Source: Chryseobacterium indologenes
Lineage (GTDB): Bacteria; Bacteroidota; Bacteroidia; Flavobacteriales; Weeksellaceae
Reading direction: 5' to 3'
DNA: 64,000 bases
Assembly (NCBI RefSeq): GCF_001295265.1
Contig: NZ_LJOD01000008.1
Span: 62,001-126,000, forward strand
A model generated the notes under the pieces. It was not told where the DNA came from. It saw nothing but the letters and a program-made list of their open reading frames with translations, and searched no databases. Positions 44,335 to 53,757 of the stretch are shown piece after piece. The translations under genes were made by a program, and so were the position numbers. The first letter of the stretch is position 1; each line of letters begins with the position of its first letter.

Positions 44335-44523
44335 ATGAAAAATACAACGTTAATTGCTATCATCTCACTGATTGTGATCGTTCTTATTGATTTTGTTCAG
44401 ATTGTCCTGAGTTTTTTCGAGGTCTATTCATTGCCTGTATTCAGGCTGTTTGGTGTTCTGAACCTTATTGCCTTTGCGGGTCTGCTTCCATTTTTTATCA
44501 CTCTTTATAAAAAACAGAAATAA
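44335..44523 (+). CDS. Small membrane protein
   Basis: 62 residues, two hydrophobic helices (about 5-27 and 35-56) and a basic tail KKQK. Stop and next start overlap by one base (44523), so it is coupled to 44523-44867. No family recognised. Confidence 0.65.
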   Translation: MKNTTLIAIISLIVIVLIDFVQIVLSFFEVYSLPVFRLFGVLNLIAFAGLLPFFITLYKKQK

Positions 44524-44867
44524 TGAATCCCGAACTAAAAGAACTTTTTGAGCTTAAAGACGAAAAAGAGGAAACAGGAGTACCTAAAACTCCAGAACAA
44601 AACGTTGTTAAACATGTTTTAATCCGTCTTTCCGTCCTTATTGCCGGAACAGTTGGTTTTGGGATTGCCATGCATGATGAATACGGCTTGGGAGCTGTGG
44701 GCTACCTGCTGTTTATGATGGCTTTCCACGCACTCTGGGCTATTATTATGTTTATTGAAGCATTGGTATTACAAAGCAATAAAAAACTGATTCTCAGAAA
44801 TACAAATTTTGTATTAATTGCAGGCCTCTTATTTATGTACGGCTTAATTTTAGGCTGGTTTAAATGA
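44523..44867 (+). CDS. Small membrane protein, coupled partner
   Basis: 114 residues: acidic N-terminal tail (NPELKELFELKDEKEETG) followed by three hydrophobic segments (about 33-48, 54-80, 93-112). It looks like a 2TM-domain-type protein; unknown function. Followed by a good terminator. Confidence 0.65.
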   Translation: MNPELKELFELKDEKEETGVPKTPEQNVVKHVLIRLSVLIAGTVGFGIAMHDEYGLGAVGYLLFMMAFHALWAIIMFIEALVLQSNKKLILRNTNFVLIAGLLFMYGLILGWFK

Positions 44868-44874
44868 TAAATTA

Positions 44875-44906
44875 AAAGCTTCTCTATCCAGGGAAGCTTT
44901 TTTATT
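44875..44906 (+). terminator. Terminator after the small membrane pair
   Basis: Stem AAAGCTTC / GAAGCTTT (44875-44882 with 44893-44900) and a following T run. Confidence 0.75.
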
Positions 44907-45074
44907 GTGCAGGTTTTTCCCCTGACCCACACATAACCGGAAAAATGAGTGTCTATATTCTGCTCCCCTCCTGCTTTACCTCTGTTTCTTTCTTTTACCA
45001 ATTATTTGATCCGGACATTTTTAAATCCCGGATATTTTTCATAATTTTTCACATGTCATTTCTAAACTGCACTC

Positions 45075-46430
45075 ATGCTGAAAATTTTTATTCTGCTTCG
45101 CAGGAGCCTTAAAAAATCTTTTGACAATATCCGGAATGAACAGCTGAAATACAATCTGCTTCAGGCCATCCCCTTCTGGATAGGATCGGTAATCACGGGT
45201 TTTTTCGCAGTGATGTATGCCCAGATTTTTGCGTGGGGCGAACATCTTTTAAACTTTATTCTCAACTGGCAGGCATGGATGATCTTTATTATTGCCCCCA
45301 TTGGATTTGTCCTTTCCTGGTGGCTGGTAAAAGAATTTGCTCCCAATGCTAAAGGAAGCGGTATTCCACAGGTAATGGCTGCTGTAGAACTGGCCAATCC
45401 TAAAGAACATAAAAAAATCAGAAGCCTTTTAAGCCTTAAAATTATTGTTTTTAAGATCCTTTCATCGGTTATCCTGGTTATCGGGGGCGGAGCTGTAGGC
45501 CGTGAGGGCCCTACTATCCAGATTGCAGGCTCGGTATTCAGGAAAGTGAATGAATATCTTCCGGACTGGTGGCCAAAAATTTCTAAAAAAAACATGATTA
45601 TGACCGGTGCTGCGGCCGGGCTTGCAGCTGCTTTTAATACCCCTCTCGGTGGAATTGTATTTGCCGTGGAAGAACTCTCAAAAACGCATATCAACTACTT
45701 TAAAACCGCTTTATTTACCGCAGTTATCATAGCGGGCTTAACGGCTCAGACATTAGCCGGATCTTATTTATATCTCGGATATCCAAAAACCAATGATGTT
45801 TCCCTGATGGTTATGTTCCCGATTATTCTTGTTGCAGCAACAGCCGGAATCCTCGCCAGCCAGCTCTCTGTAAGCATGCTGAAAATGAGTGACTGGAAAA
45901 AAAGAAAGCTTACTACAGATAAATCCAATGTGATCTTCCTGGTGATCTGCGCTCTTTTCATTGCTTCTATCGCCTATTTCATCAACAGGGAGATTCTGGG
46001 CTCAGGAAAAGAGATCATGGAGCGGGTGCTTTTCACTCAAAATAAACACGAAGAATGGTATGTTCCTATCTTAAGAATGCTTGGTCCGGCCCTTTCTTTC
46101 ACTTCCGGGGGAGCAGGCGGAATTTTTGCTCCGGCACTTACAGCAGGGGCAAGCATAGGATCCGTTATTTCAGGGGCTATTCATTTAACCCCGAATGAAA
46201 CCAATGTGGTTATCCTTGCCGGAATGGTTGCCTTTCTTACCGGGATAACCCGTGCTCCCTTCACTTCTGCTATTATTGTACTGGAAATGACAGACAGGCA
46301 TTCGCTTATATTTCACCTGATGCTTGCGGGAATGGTTTCTTCCATTGCCTCAATTTTAGTTAGCCGGCACTCTTTGTACGATGTAATTAAAGTCAATTTT
46401 CTTACAGAGATCAGAGGTCAGAAAGATTAA
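45075..46430 (+). CDS. ClC-type chloride channel/antiporter
   Basis: 451 residues with the three selectivity motifs GSGIP (94-98), GREGP (142-146, gating Glu144) and GGIFAPAL. The proton-path glutamate position of E. coli ClC is conserved (EE at 199-200 in FAVEELSK), so a Cl-/H+ exchanger is more likely than a channel. There is no C-terminal CBS pair. Converges with the next gene, with the stops overlapping by 4 bases. Confidence 0.92.
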   Translation: MLKIFILLRRSLKKSFDNIRNEQLKYNLLQAIPFWIGSVITGFFAVMYAQIFAWGEHLLNFILNWQAWMIFIIAPIGFVLSWWLVKEFAPNAKGSGIPQVMAAVELANPKEHKKIRSLLSLKIIVFKILSSVILVIGGGAVGREGPTIQIAGSVFRKVNEYLPDWWPKISKKNMIMTGAAAGLAAAFNTPLGGIVFAVEELSKTHINYFKTALFTAVIIAGLTAQTLAGSYLYLGYPKTNDVSLMVMFPIILVAATAGILASQLSVSMLKMSDWKKRKLTTDKSNVIFLVICALFIASIAYFINREILGSGKEIMERVLFTQNKHEEWYVPILRMLGPALSFTSGGAGGIFAPALTAGASIGSVISGAIHLTPNETNVVILAGMVAFLTGITRAPFTSAIIVLEMTDRHSLIFHLMLAGMVSSIASILVSRHSLYDVIKVNFLTEIRGQKD

Positions 46431-47032
46431 CTCTGATTTTTTTTAAGCATAATCTTTAAATCTTTCATGGCTTCAAGTACGGCTTCAGCAGCTTCATAAT
46501 CAGTCATTTTAATTACCAGCTTATCAAGTTCTGTTTTAGAATTCCGGGTCTTGTAGGTTATAATATTTAGAAAAAAAGTATTATTCTTTCTTTTTGAAAT
46601 ATGATGAAAGTCGACAACTCTTCCTAAATCCCATACCTCACCTTCATTAAGAACTTTACCCTTTTTATTGATTGAATTTATTTTTATATTATCTCCTTCA
46701 AATTCTGCATGTATCGTAAAATTCTCATCATCACGGTCACTACCGAATTCATTAATTTTATTGATGATTAAAGCCTTGGCTTCCTCAGCTGTTTCATATT
46801 TTCCAAGAATCTCAGATTTTCCGTTCCCGTATATTATCTTATAAATCTCCGCCTTTTCAAGAGAACGGACAGGACCTGTTAAATTATCCAGTTCTTTATA
46901 AGCAATATTCACAGTTCCCACTTCCGTAATCTTTGCTTCGAAATGATCTCCATTCTTTTTGAAAATCTTATCCTGGGCATAAAATACTGTGCTCATAAGC
47001 AATAATGGAAAAATATAAATTTCAGTTTTCAT
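46427..47032 (-). CDS. Secreted hypothetical protein
   Basis: 201 residues, signal peptide (MKTEIYIFPLLLMSTVFYAQ). Mature part contains DKIFKKNGDHFEAKITEVG, a block seen in many flavobacterial secreted proteins, and several charged amphipathic stretches. Function unknown. Its stop overlaps the ClC stop by 4 bases in convergent orientation. Confidence 0.7.
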   Translation of the reverse strand: MKTEIYIFPLLLMSTVFYAQDKIFKKNGDHFEAKITEVGTVNIAYKELDNLTGPVRSLEKAEIYKIIYGNGKSEILGKYETAEEAKALIINKINEFGSDRDDENFTIHAEFEGDNIKINSINKKGKVLNEGEVWDLGRVVDFHHISKRKNNTFFLNIITYKTRNSKTELDKLVIKMTDYEAAEAVLEAMKDLKIMLKKNQS

Positions 47033-47107
47033 AGTATTATTAATTTCTTGGGCTGGCTAATATACAAAACTGTGATCACAAATCCTCAACAAATATTAAG
47101 CTTAATA

Positions 47108-47138
47108 TTGCATATTACAAATATATTTTCTACTTTTG
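47108..47138 (+). promoter_or_regulatory. Promoter of the S6-S18-L9 operon
   Basis: TTG (47108-47110), 20-nt spacer, TACTTTTG (47131-47138), 34 bases before the rpsF ATG. Good match to the Bacteroidetes consensus. Confidence 0.65.
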
Positions 47139-47172
47139 CACCTCGAAATAATTAACAAATTTATTTAACATT

Positions 47173-47514
47173 ATGAACAATTACGAAACTGTTTTCATTT
47201 TAACTCCCGTTCTATCTGACGCACAGGTGGAGGAAGCAGTGAAAAAATTTGAAGATCTTTTAAAAGAAAAGAACTGCGAAATCGTTGCTAAAGAAAACTG
47301 GGGATTAAAAAAATTAGCTTATCCAATCCAATTAAAAAAGAATGGATTCTACACTTTAATCGAGTTTAAAGGTGAAGGTACTGTAGTTGCTGATCTAGAA
47401 TTAGCTTTCAAACGTGACGAAAGAGTAATTCGTTACTTAACTACAAAACTTGACAAACACGCTGTTGAGTACGCTGTAACTAGAAGAAGTAAAGTAAAAG
47501 CAGCTAAAGCTTAA
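47173..47514 (+). CDS. rpsF: 30S ribosomal protein S6
   Basis: 113 residues beginning [14 protein letters not shown], with [20 protein letters not shown], the S6 signature region (in part). Full length. First gene of the ribosomal trio. Confidence 0.96.
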   Translation: MNNYETVFILTPVLSDAQVEEAVKKFEDLLKEKNCEIVAKENWGLKKLAYPIQLKKNGFYTLIEFKGEGTVVADLELAFKRDERVIRYLTTKLDKHAVEYAVTRRSKVKAAKA

Positions 47515-47545
47515 TTATTAACCCAATTTTTTAAAAAGACAAGAC

Positions 47546-47848
47546 ATGGCAATAGATGAAATGGCTAAACAAGCCTCAGCTGGAGGAGAATCAGAAGTAA
47601 AATTCTTAACTCCACTTGATATCAACACTAAATCTGAAAAGAAATACTGTAGATTCAAAAAATTCGGAATTAAGCACGTAGATTACAAAGATGCTGACTT
47701 CTTATTACAGTTTGTAAACGAGCAGGGTAAAATTTTACCAAGAAGATACACCGGAACTTCTCTAAAATATCAAAGAAAAGTTTCTGCTGCTATCAAAAGA
47801 GCAAGACACCTTGCTTTAATGCCGTACGTAGCTGACTTATTGAAATAA
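47546..47848 (+). CDS. rpsR: 30S ribosomal protein S18
   Basis: 100 residues, somewhat longer than the E. coli protein at the N terminus. [22 protein letters not shown] and the Arg-rich [22 protein letters not shown] (in part) are the RNA-binding signature. It lacks the extra cysteines of zinc forms. Pairs with S6 on 16S rRNA. Confidence 0.96.
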   Translation: MAIDEMAKQASAGGESEVKFLTPLDINTKSEKKYCRFKKFGIKHVDYKDADFLLQFVNEQGKILPRRYTGTSLKYQRKVSAAIKRARHLALMPYVADLLK

Positions 47849-47861
47849 GACAAAAAATAAT

Positions 47862-47887
47862 AAAGGAAGAGGGCAACCTCTTCTTTT
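47862..47887 (+). terminator. Attenuator-like hairpin between rpsR and rplI
   Basis: Eleven-pair stem closed by a GCAA tetraloop (47862-47872 with 47877-47887, one G-U), followed by TTTTG. It lies inside the operon, so it may reduce rplI transcription or protect the 3' end of rpsR mRNA. Confidence 0.6.
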
Positions 47888-47960
47888 GTTGCTGAATAAT
47901 ACTAATTTAATTCTAACTTGATTTCAGATGCCCTCTGAAATCTAAAAAAGGACAACAACA

Positions 47961-48461
47961 ATGGAAATTATCCTAAAAAAAGACGTAGAAAACTTAGGAC
48001 TTGAGTTTGATACAGTAAACGTAAAGCCAGGTTATGCTAGAAACTTCCTAATCCCTCAGGGATTTGCTCTTTTAGCTACTCCAAAAAACAAAGCGGCTCT
48101 TGAGGCTACTCTTGAAGCCAGAAAAGAAGAAGAAGCTAAATTAATCGCTGCTGCAAACGGTGTAGTTGAGCAATTGAAGAAAACTTCTATCACTATTCCT
48201 GCAAAAGTAGGTGCTGGTGATAAACTATTCGGTTCTATCAACAATGCTGATCTAGCTGAAGCTTTAGGAAAAGCTGGTGTTTCTGTTGACAAGAAATACA
48301 TCAAGATTCCTGGTAACACAATCAAAAGAACTGGTAAATTCTCAGCTCTTATCAGACTTCACAGAAACGTTGAATACAACTATGAGTTTGACATCGTATC
48401 TGATGCACCGGTTGAAGCTCCTGCTCCTAAGAAGGAAGAAGCTAAAACTGAAGAAGCTTAA
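47961..48461 (+). CDS. rplI: 50S ribosomal protein L9
   Basis: 166 residues. VENLGLEFDTVNVKPGYARNFLIP is the N-domain signature (in part), followed by the long central helix and the C-terminal domain, then an Ala/Lys/Glu-rich tail (APKKEEAKTEEA) of the kind seen in Bacteroidetes. Confidence 0.96.
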   Translation: MEIILKKDVENLGLEFDTVNVKPGYARNFLIPQGFALLATPKNKAALEATLEARKEEEAKLIAAANGVVEQLKKTSITIPAKVGAGDKLFGSINNADLAEALGKAGVSVDKKYIKIPGNTIKRTGKFSALIRLHRNVEYNYEFDIVSDAPVEAPAPKKEEAKTEEA

Positions 48462-48486
48462 TCAGACGGGAATTTTCTCACCATAC

Positions 48487-48516
48487 AACCACTTCAATTT
48501 TTGGAGTGGTTTTTTT
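48487..48516 (+). terminator. Terminator of the ribosomal operon
   Basis: Nine-pair stem AACCACTTC / GGAGTGGTT (48487-48495 with 48503-48511) and a T run. Confidence 0.8.
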
Positions 48517-48722
48517 ATGGTTAACAGCCATAACCCTCTGCTCTCTGATATTTCGGAAGTAAGAAAAGTGACCTTGTTTATCCTGAAAACACTTCGCTAT
48601 CCCCTCTGTTTGCTTACCTCCCCAATCAATAAAAATGCATTTTCTTTATTTTTTTATACATTGATCCCGTACTATAAACTATTTTAGGCCGAAAATTTGC
48701 TGTACCTCCGGAAATGTGATTT

Positions 48723-50084
48723 ATGGAAATTCAGAACATCATATCCGCTCAAAGAGACTTTTTTAAGACCCAGCAGACCAAAAATATTCCATTCAGGAAA
48801 ATGTATCTTGAAAAACTCCGGGATCTTATCATAAAAAATGATGAACTTTTATACGAAGCCATTGATAAAGACTTTGGTAAATCAAGGTTTGATACCTTAA
48901 CAACGGAGATTTCTTTTGTCCTGAATGATATTGATTATTACCTGAAAAATATCCACTCACTTTCAAAACCGAAAAAAGTAAGGACCAACCTGGTGAATCA
49001 GATCGGGAAAAGCAGAATTTATCAGGATCCTTTGGGCTGTGTTCTGGTGATTGGTGCCTGGAATTACCCTTATCAGCTTTCACTTTCTCCTATGGTTGCA
49101 GCTATAGCAGCGGGAAACTGCTGTCTTCTTAAACCCAGTGAAATTGCATTCCATACCATGAAAGCCATGTCGAAAATCATTAATGAAAACTTTCCTTCTG
49201 AATATCTGCATGTGTATGAAGGCGGAATAGATGAAACTACGGAGTTACTGAAATTCAGATTTGATAAAATATTTTTCACCGGAAGCACCAAAGTAGGCAA
49301 AATCATCTACAAAGCGGCCGCCGAGCATCTAACGCCGGTTGTTCTTGAATTAGGCGGAAAATCACCTGCTATTGTAACGAAATATGCCGATCTGGAAACA
49401 GCGGCCAAAAGAATAGTCTGGGGAAAATTTCTGAATGCCGGGCAAACCTGTGTAGCCCCGGATTATTTACTCGTAGAAGAATCTGTAGAAGAGCAGTTCA
49501 CAGAAATGCTCAGGAAATTTATCCGGGTGTTTCAGTATGCATCTGATTCACCGCAATATACCCGGATTATCAATCACAGGAACTTTCAGAGACTGATCCG
49601 TCTCATTAATCCTGAGAAGGTTTATTTCGGAGGAAATTTCAATGAAGAAAAGCTTTATATAGAACCTACTATTCTGCATTCTGTTACCTGGGAAGATCCT
49701 GTTATGCAGGAAGAAATTTTCGGTCCGATTCTGCCTGTCATCAGCTTTAAAAATGTCAATACGGTTCTTAATACGATTTTAGAAATGGAAAAACCGCTTG
49801 CAGCCTATCTTTTCACCAATAACGCAGAAGAAAAAGAGCTATTCACAAGAAAACTCGCTTTTGGAGGTGGCTGCATCAATGACGTGGTAATGCATTTAAG
49901 CAATGATCAGCTTCCATTTGGAGGAACCGGAGCGTCCGGTATTGGAAACTATCACGGAAAATATGGTTTCGAAGCGTTTTCACACCAAAAATCTGTTTTG
50001 GAAAAAGCGACATGGGGAGAACCTAATGTGAAATATCCTCCCTATTCTGATAAAAAATTAAACTGGATCAGAAAACTGCTGTAA
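48723..50084 (+). CDS. Aldehyde dehydrogenase, class 3 type
   Basis: 453 residues. General base E209 in LELGGKSP, nucleophile C243 in NAGQTCVAPDY, GSTKVG cofactor loop and the late PFGGTGASGIGNYHGKYGFEAFSH (in part) are diagnostic of the ALDH3-like (YwdH) group. It oxidises aliphatic or aromatic aldehydes to acids with NAD(P)+. Short length and lack of the class 1/2 N-terminal extension agree. Confidence 0.92.
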   Translation: MEIQNIISAQRDFFKTQQTKNIPFRKMYLEKLRDLIIKNDELLYEAIDKDFGKSRFDTLTTEISFVLNDIDYYLKNIHSLSKPKKVRTNLVNQIGKSRIYQDPLGCVLVIGAWNYPYQLSLSPMVAAIAAGNCCLLKPSEIAFHTMKAMSKIINENFPSEYLHVYEGGIDETTELLKFRFDKIFFTGSTKVGKIIYKAAAEHLTPVVLELGGKSPAIVTKYADLETAAKRIVWGKFLNAGQTCVAPDYLLVEESVEEQFTEMLRKFIRVFQYASDSPQYTRIINHRNFQRLIRLINPEKVYFGGNFNEEKLYIEPTILHSVTWEDPVMQEEIFGPILPVISFKNVNTVLNTILEMEKPLAAYLFTNNAEEKELFTRKLAFGGGCINDVVMHLSNDQLPFGGTGASGIGNYHGKYGFEAFSHQKSVLEKATWGEPNVKYPPYSDKKLNWIRKLL

Positions 50085-50087
50085 ATA

Positions 50088-50118
50088 AAAAACCGGAAAA
50101 AATTCCGGTTTTTATTTT
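50088..50118. terminator. Bidirectional terminator
   Basis: Perfect 11-bp stem AAAAACCGGAA / TTCCGGTTTTT (50088-50098 with 50103-50113) between the convergent aldehyde dehydrogenase and thioredoxin-like genes, T-rich on both strands. Confidence 0.85.
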
Positions 50119-50119
50119 T

Positions 50120-50692
50120 TTAAGACTTAGGCGTCCATTGATTAAAGAATTCTTTTACCTTTTCCAGACTGTAGCCCTTTCCTTCTTCAAGAACTGAGCT
50201 GTCTTTCAGCACATGAATTTTTTTCCCGTTCTTATCAAGGACAATGAAAAAAGGATAAGCCTGCTTTTCTTTGATATTGATATATTTTGAAAAAACTTTT
50301 GGATTTTCATTATCCGGAGAGTAATTCAGGTGATAATATAAATATTTCTTATCTACAATATTCTTCAATTCAGGAGTGGTCTGTACAAAATTATTGAAAC
50401 GAAGGCACCAGATGCACCAGTTTCCTCCGGCCTGGATCATAATATTTTTTCCTTCTTTTTTAGCCTGGGCAATTAATTTATTAAGATCAGCCTGAGCATC
50501 AGCCTTCGGATCGTAAGGCTTGGGAAGTTTTGCTTTCTCCTCACCCGCTTTCTTCTTTGCTTCCAACTCCGCATGGTCTGTCTTAACCAGAAGAGCGTTG
50601 TCATGCATTCTGTCTTCTTTCATCTTTTGGGCATCCTGGGAAAAGGCCCATGTGCTTAGTCCCAAGAAAGCAATCACTGCTAAATTTTTCAT
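50120..50692 (-). CDS. Secreted thioredoxin-like protein
   Basis: 190 residues, signal peptide MKNLAVIAFLGLSTWAFSQ, a charged helix, then a thioredoxin fold with GGNWCIWC (C93, C96) and cis-Pro in KQAYPFFIVLD. Periplasmic disulfide exchange or thiol reduction is likely. The CIWC active site and IMIQAGG lead-in resemble the DUF255/thioredoxin_7 branch. Confidence 0.85.
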   Translation of the reverse strand: MKNLAVIAFLGLSTWAFSQDAQKMKEDRMHDNALLVKTDHAELEAKKKAGEEKAKLPKPYDPKADAQADLNKLIAQAKKEGKNIMIQAGGNWCIWCLRFNNFVQTTPELKNIVDKKYLYYHLNYSPDNENPKVFSKYINIKEKQAYPFFIVLDKNGKKIHVLKDSSVLEEGKGYSLEKVKEFFNQWTPKS

Positions 50693-50727
50693 AACATAAA
50701 AATAAAAAAAATAATACTTATTGCAAG

Positions 50728-50735
50728 CAAAAATA
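50728..50735 (-). promoter_or_regulatory. Candidate -7 box for thioredoxin-like gene
   Basis: TATTTTTG on the minus strand, 35 bases before the ATG at 50692. Confidence 0.4.
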
Positions 50736-50756
50736 GAACCATAATTTTATTATCAC

Positions 50757-50764
50757 TAAATTTG
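50757..50764 (+). promoter_or_regulatory. Candidate -7 box for LpxL-like gene
   Basis: TAAATTTG with 8 bases between it and the ATG at 50773, so a very short leader is expected. Confidence 0.45.
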
Positions 50765-50772
50765 CGTGTTTT

Positions 50773-51657
50773 ATGAATTTCTTAATCAAAATATTATTCC
50801 TCATTTCAAAACTTCCGCTTAAGGTATTGTATATTTTTTCGGACGTTATGTTTTTCCTAAATTATTATTTTGTGGGATACAGGAAGAAGGTCATTACTCA
50901 GAATCTACGCAATTCTTTTCCCGATAAATCTGAAGAGGAGATCAGGAAAATAAGAAAGAAATTCTACCGTAATTTCTCTGACTACCTTGTAGAGACAATT
51001 AAATCATTCAGCATTTCCGAAACGGAATCGAGAGTCAGGATGCAGCATATCAATCAGGAACTGTTTCACGAAGCCAAAGCTGAAGGGAAAAATATTATTC
51101 TGCTTGCAGGCCATGTCTTCAACTGGGAATGGATTAATGCACTTGCCAGAATTATTCCCCAGAAACACTGCCATCCCGTATACAGAAAGGTAAACAGCGA
51201 TTTCTGGGAAAATCAGATGAAAAAAGTCCGTAATAAATTCGGAAATGAAGCCCTGGAAGCCAATGAGGTAATCATGAACATTTTCAGATCTAAAAATGAC
51301 GGAGATTCTGCTTATATGTTTGTGGCAGACCAAACTCCTCATGTTGCCCATGTAAATTACGGACTGGATTTTTTAAATCAAAGAACACCTGCTTTTATCG
51401 GATACGACAAGTTGGCGACCAGAATGGACCTTGCCTTTATCTATTGTGAAATGAAAAAGGTAAAACGGGGTTACTATCAGGTCAATTATCACAGGATTTA
51501 TCCGGACGGAGAAAAATTCGTTGAACACGAGGTTGTAAAAAAGTTCCACAAGCTTTTAGAAAATACACTTCACAAAAGGCCCGACAATTATCTATGGTCA
51601 CACAGAAAGTGGAAATATCAGGACTCTATCAAAACGTTTGATTCTGAAAAAATATAG
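50773..51657 (+). CDS. LpxL/HtrB-family lipid A acyltransferase
   Basis: 294 residues, N-terminal membrane anchor (about 5-35). Catalytic HX4E motif H114-E119 in LAGHVFNWEW, then VADQTP and a late YLWSHRKWK. The family adds secondary acyl chains to lipid A or ornithine lipids at the inner membrane. The next gene begins 7 bases on, a glycosyltransferase, consistent with envelope lipid work. Confidence 0.88.
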   Translation: MNFLIKILFLISKLPLKVLYIFSDVMFFLNYYFVGYRKKVITQNLRNSFPDKSEEEIRKIRKKFYRNFSDYLVETIKSFSISETESRVRMQHINQELFHEAKAEGKNIILLAGHVFNWEWINALARIIPQKHCHPVYRKVNSDFWENQMKKVRNKFGNEALEANEVIMNIFRSKNDGDSAYMFVADQTPHVAHVNYGLDFLNQRTPAFIGYDKLATRMDLAFIYCEMKKVKRGYYQVNYHRIYPDGEKFVEHEVVKKFHKLLENTLHKRPDNYLWSHRKWKYQDSIKTFDSEKI

Positions 51658-51663
51658 ATCCAG

Positions 51664-52650
51664 ATGCAGAAAAAATTAGGAATTGCCATTTTGAACTGGA
51701 ACGGCAGAAGATGGCTTGAACAGTTTCTTCCCAATGTAGTCCGTTTTTCTCAGGAAGCTGATATTTATGTGATTGATAATCTTTCTACTGATGATTCCAT
51801 AGCTTTTCTTGAAGCTCATTATCCTGAGATCAAAATCATTAAAAATGATCAAAACTATGGGTTTGCAGGCGGATATAACGAAGGCTTAAAAGATATTCAG
51901 AATGAATACTACTGCCTTCTTAATTCCGATGTAGAAGTTACTGAAAACTGGATTGATCCTGTTATGAAAGTATTTGAAAAAAATCCTTCTATCGCTGCGG
52001 TTCAACCTAAGATCCTGTCATTCAACAATAAAAAATATTTTGAGTTTGCAGGGGCCGGAGGCGGTCTTATTGATAATCTGGGATATCCGTATTGCCGTGG
52101 ACGTATTTTTGATGAACTGGAAGAAGATAAGGGCCAGTATGATGATGAAACAGAGATCTTCTGGGCATCAGGATGCTGTCTTTTTATCCGTTCTAAAGAC
52201 TTTTGGGAACAGAATGGTTTTGATGCCCGGTTTTTTGCCCATCAGGAAGAAATTGATCTTTGCTGGAGGCTTATTAACTCCGGGAAAAAAATCTTTTATA
52301 CGGGAAAGTCCAAAGTATATCATGTAGGCGGAGGAACACTCAATAAGCAGAGTGCCCGGAAAACATATCTCAATATCAGGAACAATCTTTCCATGATGCT
52401 GAAAAACTTACCTTTTCCAAGGCTGATCTGGCTGATCTTTTTCAGACTTTGTCTTGATGGTGTAGCAGGGATTTATTTTGGCTTAAAACAAGGCTTTCCA
52501 CATCTCTGGGCAGTCGTAAGAGCACACTTTGGGTTTTATGGGCAGGCAGCCGGAACATGGAAGCTTCGTCAGAAAAGTCAGAAAGATGAATTTTACCAGG
52601 CGAAATGGCTAATTTTCAGTCATTTTCTAGGAGGGAAAAAACAGATATGA
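51664..52650 (+). CDS. Glycosyltransferase family 2
   Basis: 328 residues, GT-A fold: AILNWNGRRWLEQFLP, VIDNLSTDDS, NDQNYGFAGGYNEGL, LLNSDVEV (DxD-equivalent), then EEIDLCWRL. A membrane-proximal C-terminal part with a hydrophobic stretch (RLIWLIFFRLCLDGVAG). Acts on sugar nucleotides to build surface glycans; the sugar is unknown. Probable operon with the LpxL-like gene. Confidence 0.88.
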   Translation: MQKKLGIAILNWNGRRWLEQFLPNVVRFSQEADIYVIDNLSTDDSIAFLEAHYPEIKIIKNDQNYGFAGGYNEGLKDIQNEYYCLLNSDVEVTENWIDPVMKVFEKNPSIAAVQPKILSFNNKKYFEFAGAGGGLIDNLGYPYCRGRIFDELEEDKGQYDDETEIFWASGCCLFIRSKDFWEQNGFDARFFAHQEEIDLCWRLINSGKKIFYTGKSKVYHVGGGTLNKQSARKTYLNIRNNLSMMLKNLPFPRLIWLIFFRLCLDGVAGIYFGLKQGFPHLWAVVRAHFGFYGQAAGTWKLRQKSQKDEFYQAKWLIFSHFLGGKKQI

Positions 52651-52685
52651 AAACTTTAGCATACTTTAAAATTTAAATCAATAAA

Positions 52686-53240
52686 ATGGATTTCTGCGCA
52701 ATAGATTTCGAGACAGCAACCCACGAAAAAAGCTCAGCCTGTGAGATGGGAATCTGTGTGGTTCAGGATTCTAAAATTGTGGAAACCAAAACGTGGCTGA
52801 TTAAGCCTCCAAGCTTTCCTTATTTCAACCGATTTAACATTGACGTACACGGGATAACCCCTGAAGATGTAAAGGATGCGCCTACTTTTGATGAAATCTG
52901 GTATGAAGCGGAAGAAATGATGTATGGAAGCCTGATGATTGCCCATAACGCAGGTTTTGATGCAGGCGTATTAAGAGGATGTTTTGAGCATTACGGAATG
53001 TTTACTCCCAAGTTAAATTACCTGTGCAGCATACAGCTGGCTAAAAAGTCCTGGAATTATCTTCCGAAATACGGATTAAAGCCTCTTGCGGAATATCATA
53101 AAATTGAATTTAATCACCACAGGGCTGGTGCTGATGCTGAAGTATGCGCCAAGATCTCATTATTGGCCTTTGAAAAGCTTTTTCTGACGACTAATGAGGA
53201 AGTTCATGATGTAATGAAGGCCAAGATCAAAAAGCTTTAA
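52686..53240 (+). CDS. 3'-5' exonuclease, DnaQ-like (DEDDh)
   Basis: 184 residues. AIDFETA (D7, E9), HNAGFDAGVL and HHRAGADAEVCAKI supply the DEDDh set. Length equals the nuclease domain alone, so it is a stand-alone exonuclease (RNase T or epsilon-like fold) rather than a polymerase subunit. Confidence 0.9.
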   Translation: MDFCAIDFETATHEKSSACEMGICVVQDSKIVETKTWLIKPPSFPYFNRFNIDVHGITPEDVKDAPTFDEIWYEAEEMMYGSLMIAHNAGFDAGVLRGCFEHYGMFTPKLNYLCSIQLAKKSWNYLPKYGLKPLAEYHKIEFNHHRAGADAEVCAKISLLAFEKLFLTTNEEVHDVMKAKIKKL

Positions 53241-53288
53241 ACATTCTTCAATCCCAGCCTGCAGTATCTATTTTATTCTGTACAAAAA

Positions 53289-53678
53289 TTAATTGCTTAA
53301 AACCTCGGATAACAGGTTAAACTTAGGAATATCAATATCGAATAATTCCTGTGTCTCCATGTTTTTAACCTGGTATTTTCCGCTCATGCTTCCTACCCCG
53401 GAACGGAGCATCACATTGGAAAAATAAGCGAAATTTTCGCCCACGGAGATCTCAGGGGTTAAACCGATTACACCGTCACCTATAATCTCGGTATATCCAA
53501 AACCTACGTCAAAGATCAGCCATTTTCTTTTGAGCACCTTAATGGGGAACAATCCGTCATTTTCAATGGTGATATTATACTTAAAGACATAGCGGTTTTC
53601 GGATGGATAACTGTTTTTACTATCATATTCAGGAATTACTGAAACTTTGATATTAGAGGTCATTTTTGAAAACATCAT
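53289..53678 (-). CDS. apaG: ApaG protein
   Basis: 129 residues, fibronectin-like fold. VFKYNITIENDGLFPIKVLKRKWLIFD, GEGVIGLTPEISVGENFAYFSN-like block and GSMSGKYQV (in part) are the ApaG pattern. Linked to Co2+ and Mg2+ tolerance in enterobacteria; biochemical role not settled. In-frame ATG at codon 6 could also serve as the start. Confidence 0.9.
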   Translation of the reverse strand: MMFSKMTSNIKVSVIPEYDSKNSYPSENRYVFKYNITIENDGLFPIKVLKRKWLIFDVGFGYTEIIGDGVIGLTPEISVGENFAYFSNVMLRSGVGSMSGKYQVKNMETQELFDIDIPKFNLLSEVLSN

Positions 53679-53702
53679 TTTGAGTATTTCCTTAATAAGT
53701 AC

Positions 53703-53729
53703 AAAAATCTCGCCTTTTTAGGCGAGATT
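53703..53729 (-). terminator. Terminator of odhAB
   Basis: Stem AATCTCGCC / GGCGAGATT (53706-53714 with 53721-53729), T run on the minus strand. Confidence 0.8.
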
Positions 53730-53757
53730 GTAAAGTTATATTATATTTTTAACAAAA

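Noticed and set aside
45161..45694. Minus-strand frame of 177 residues inside the ClC gene
   Set aside because: Antisense to signature motifs of ClC; chance open frame.
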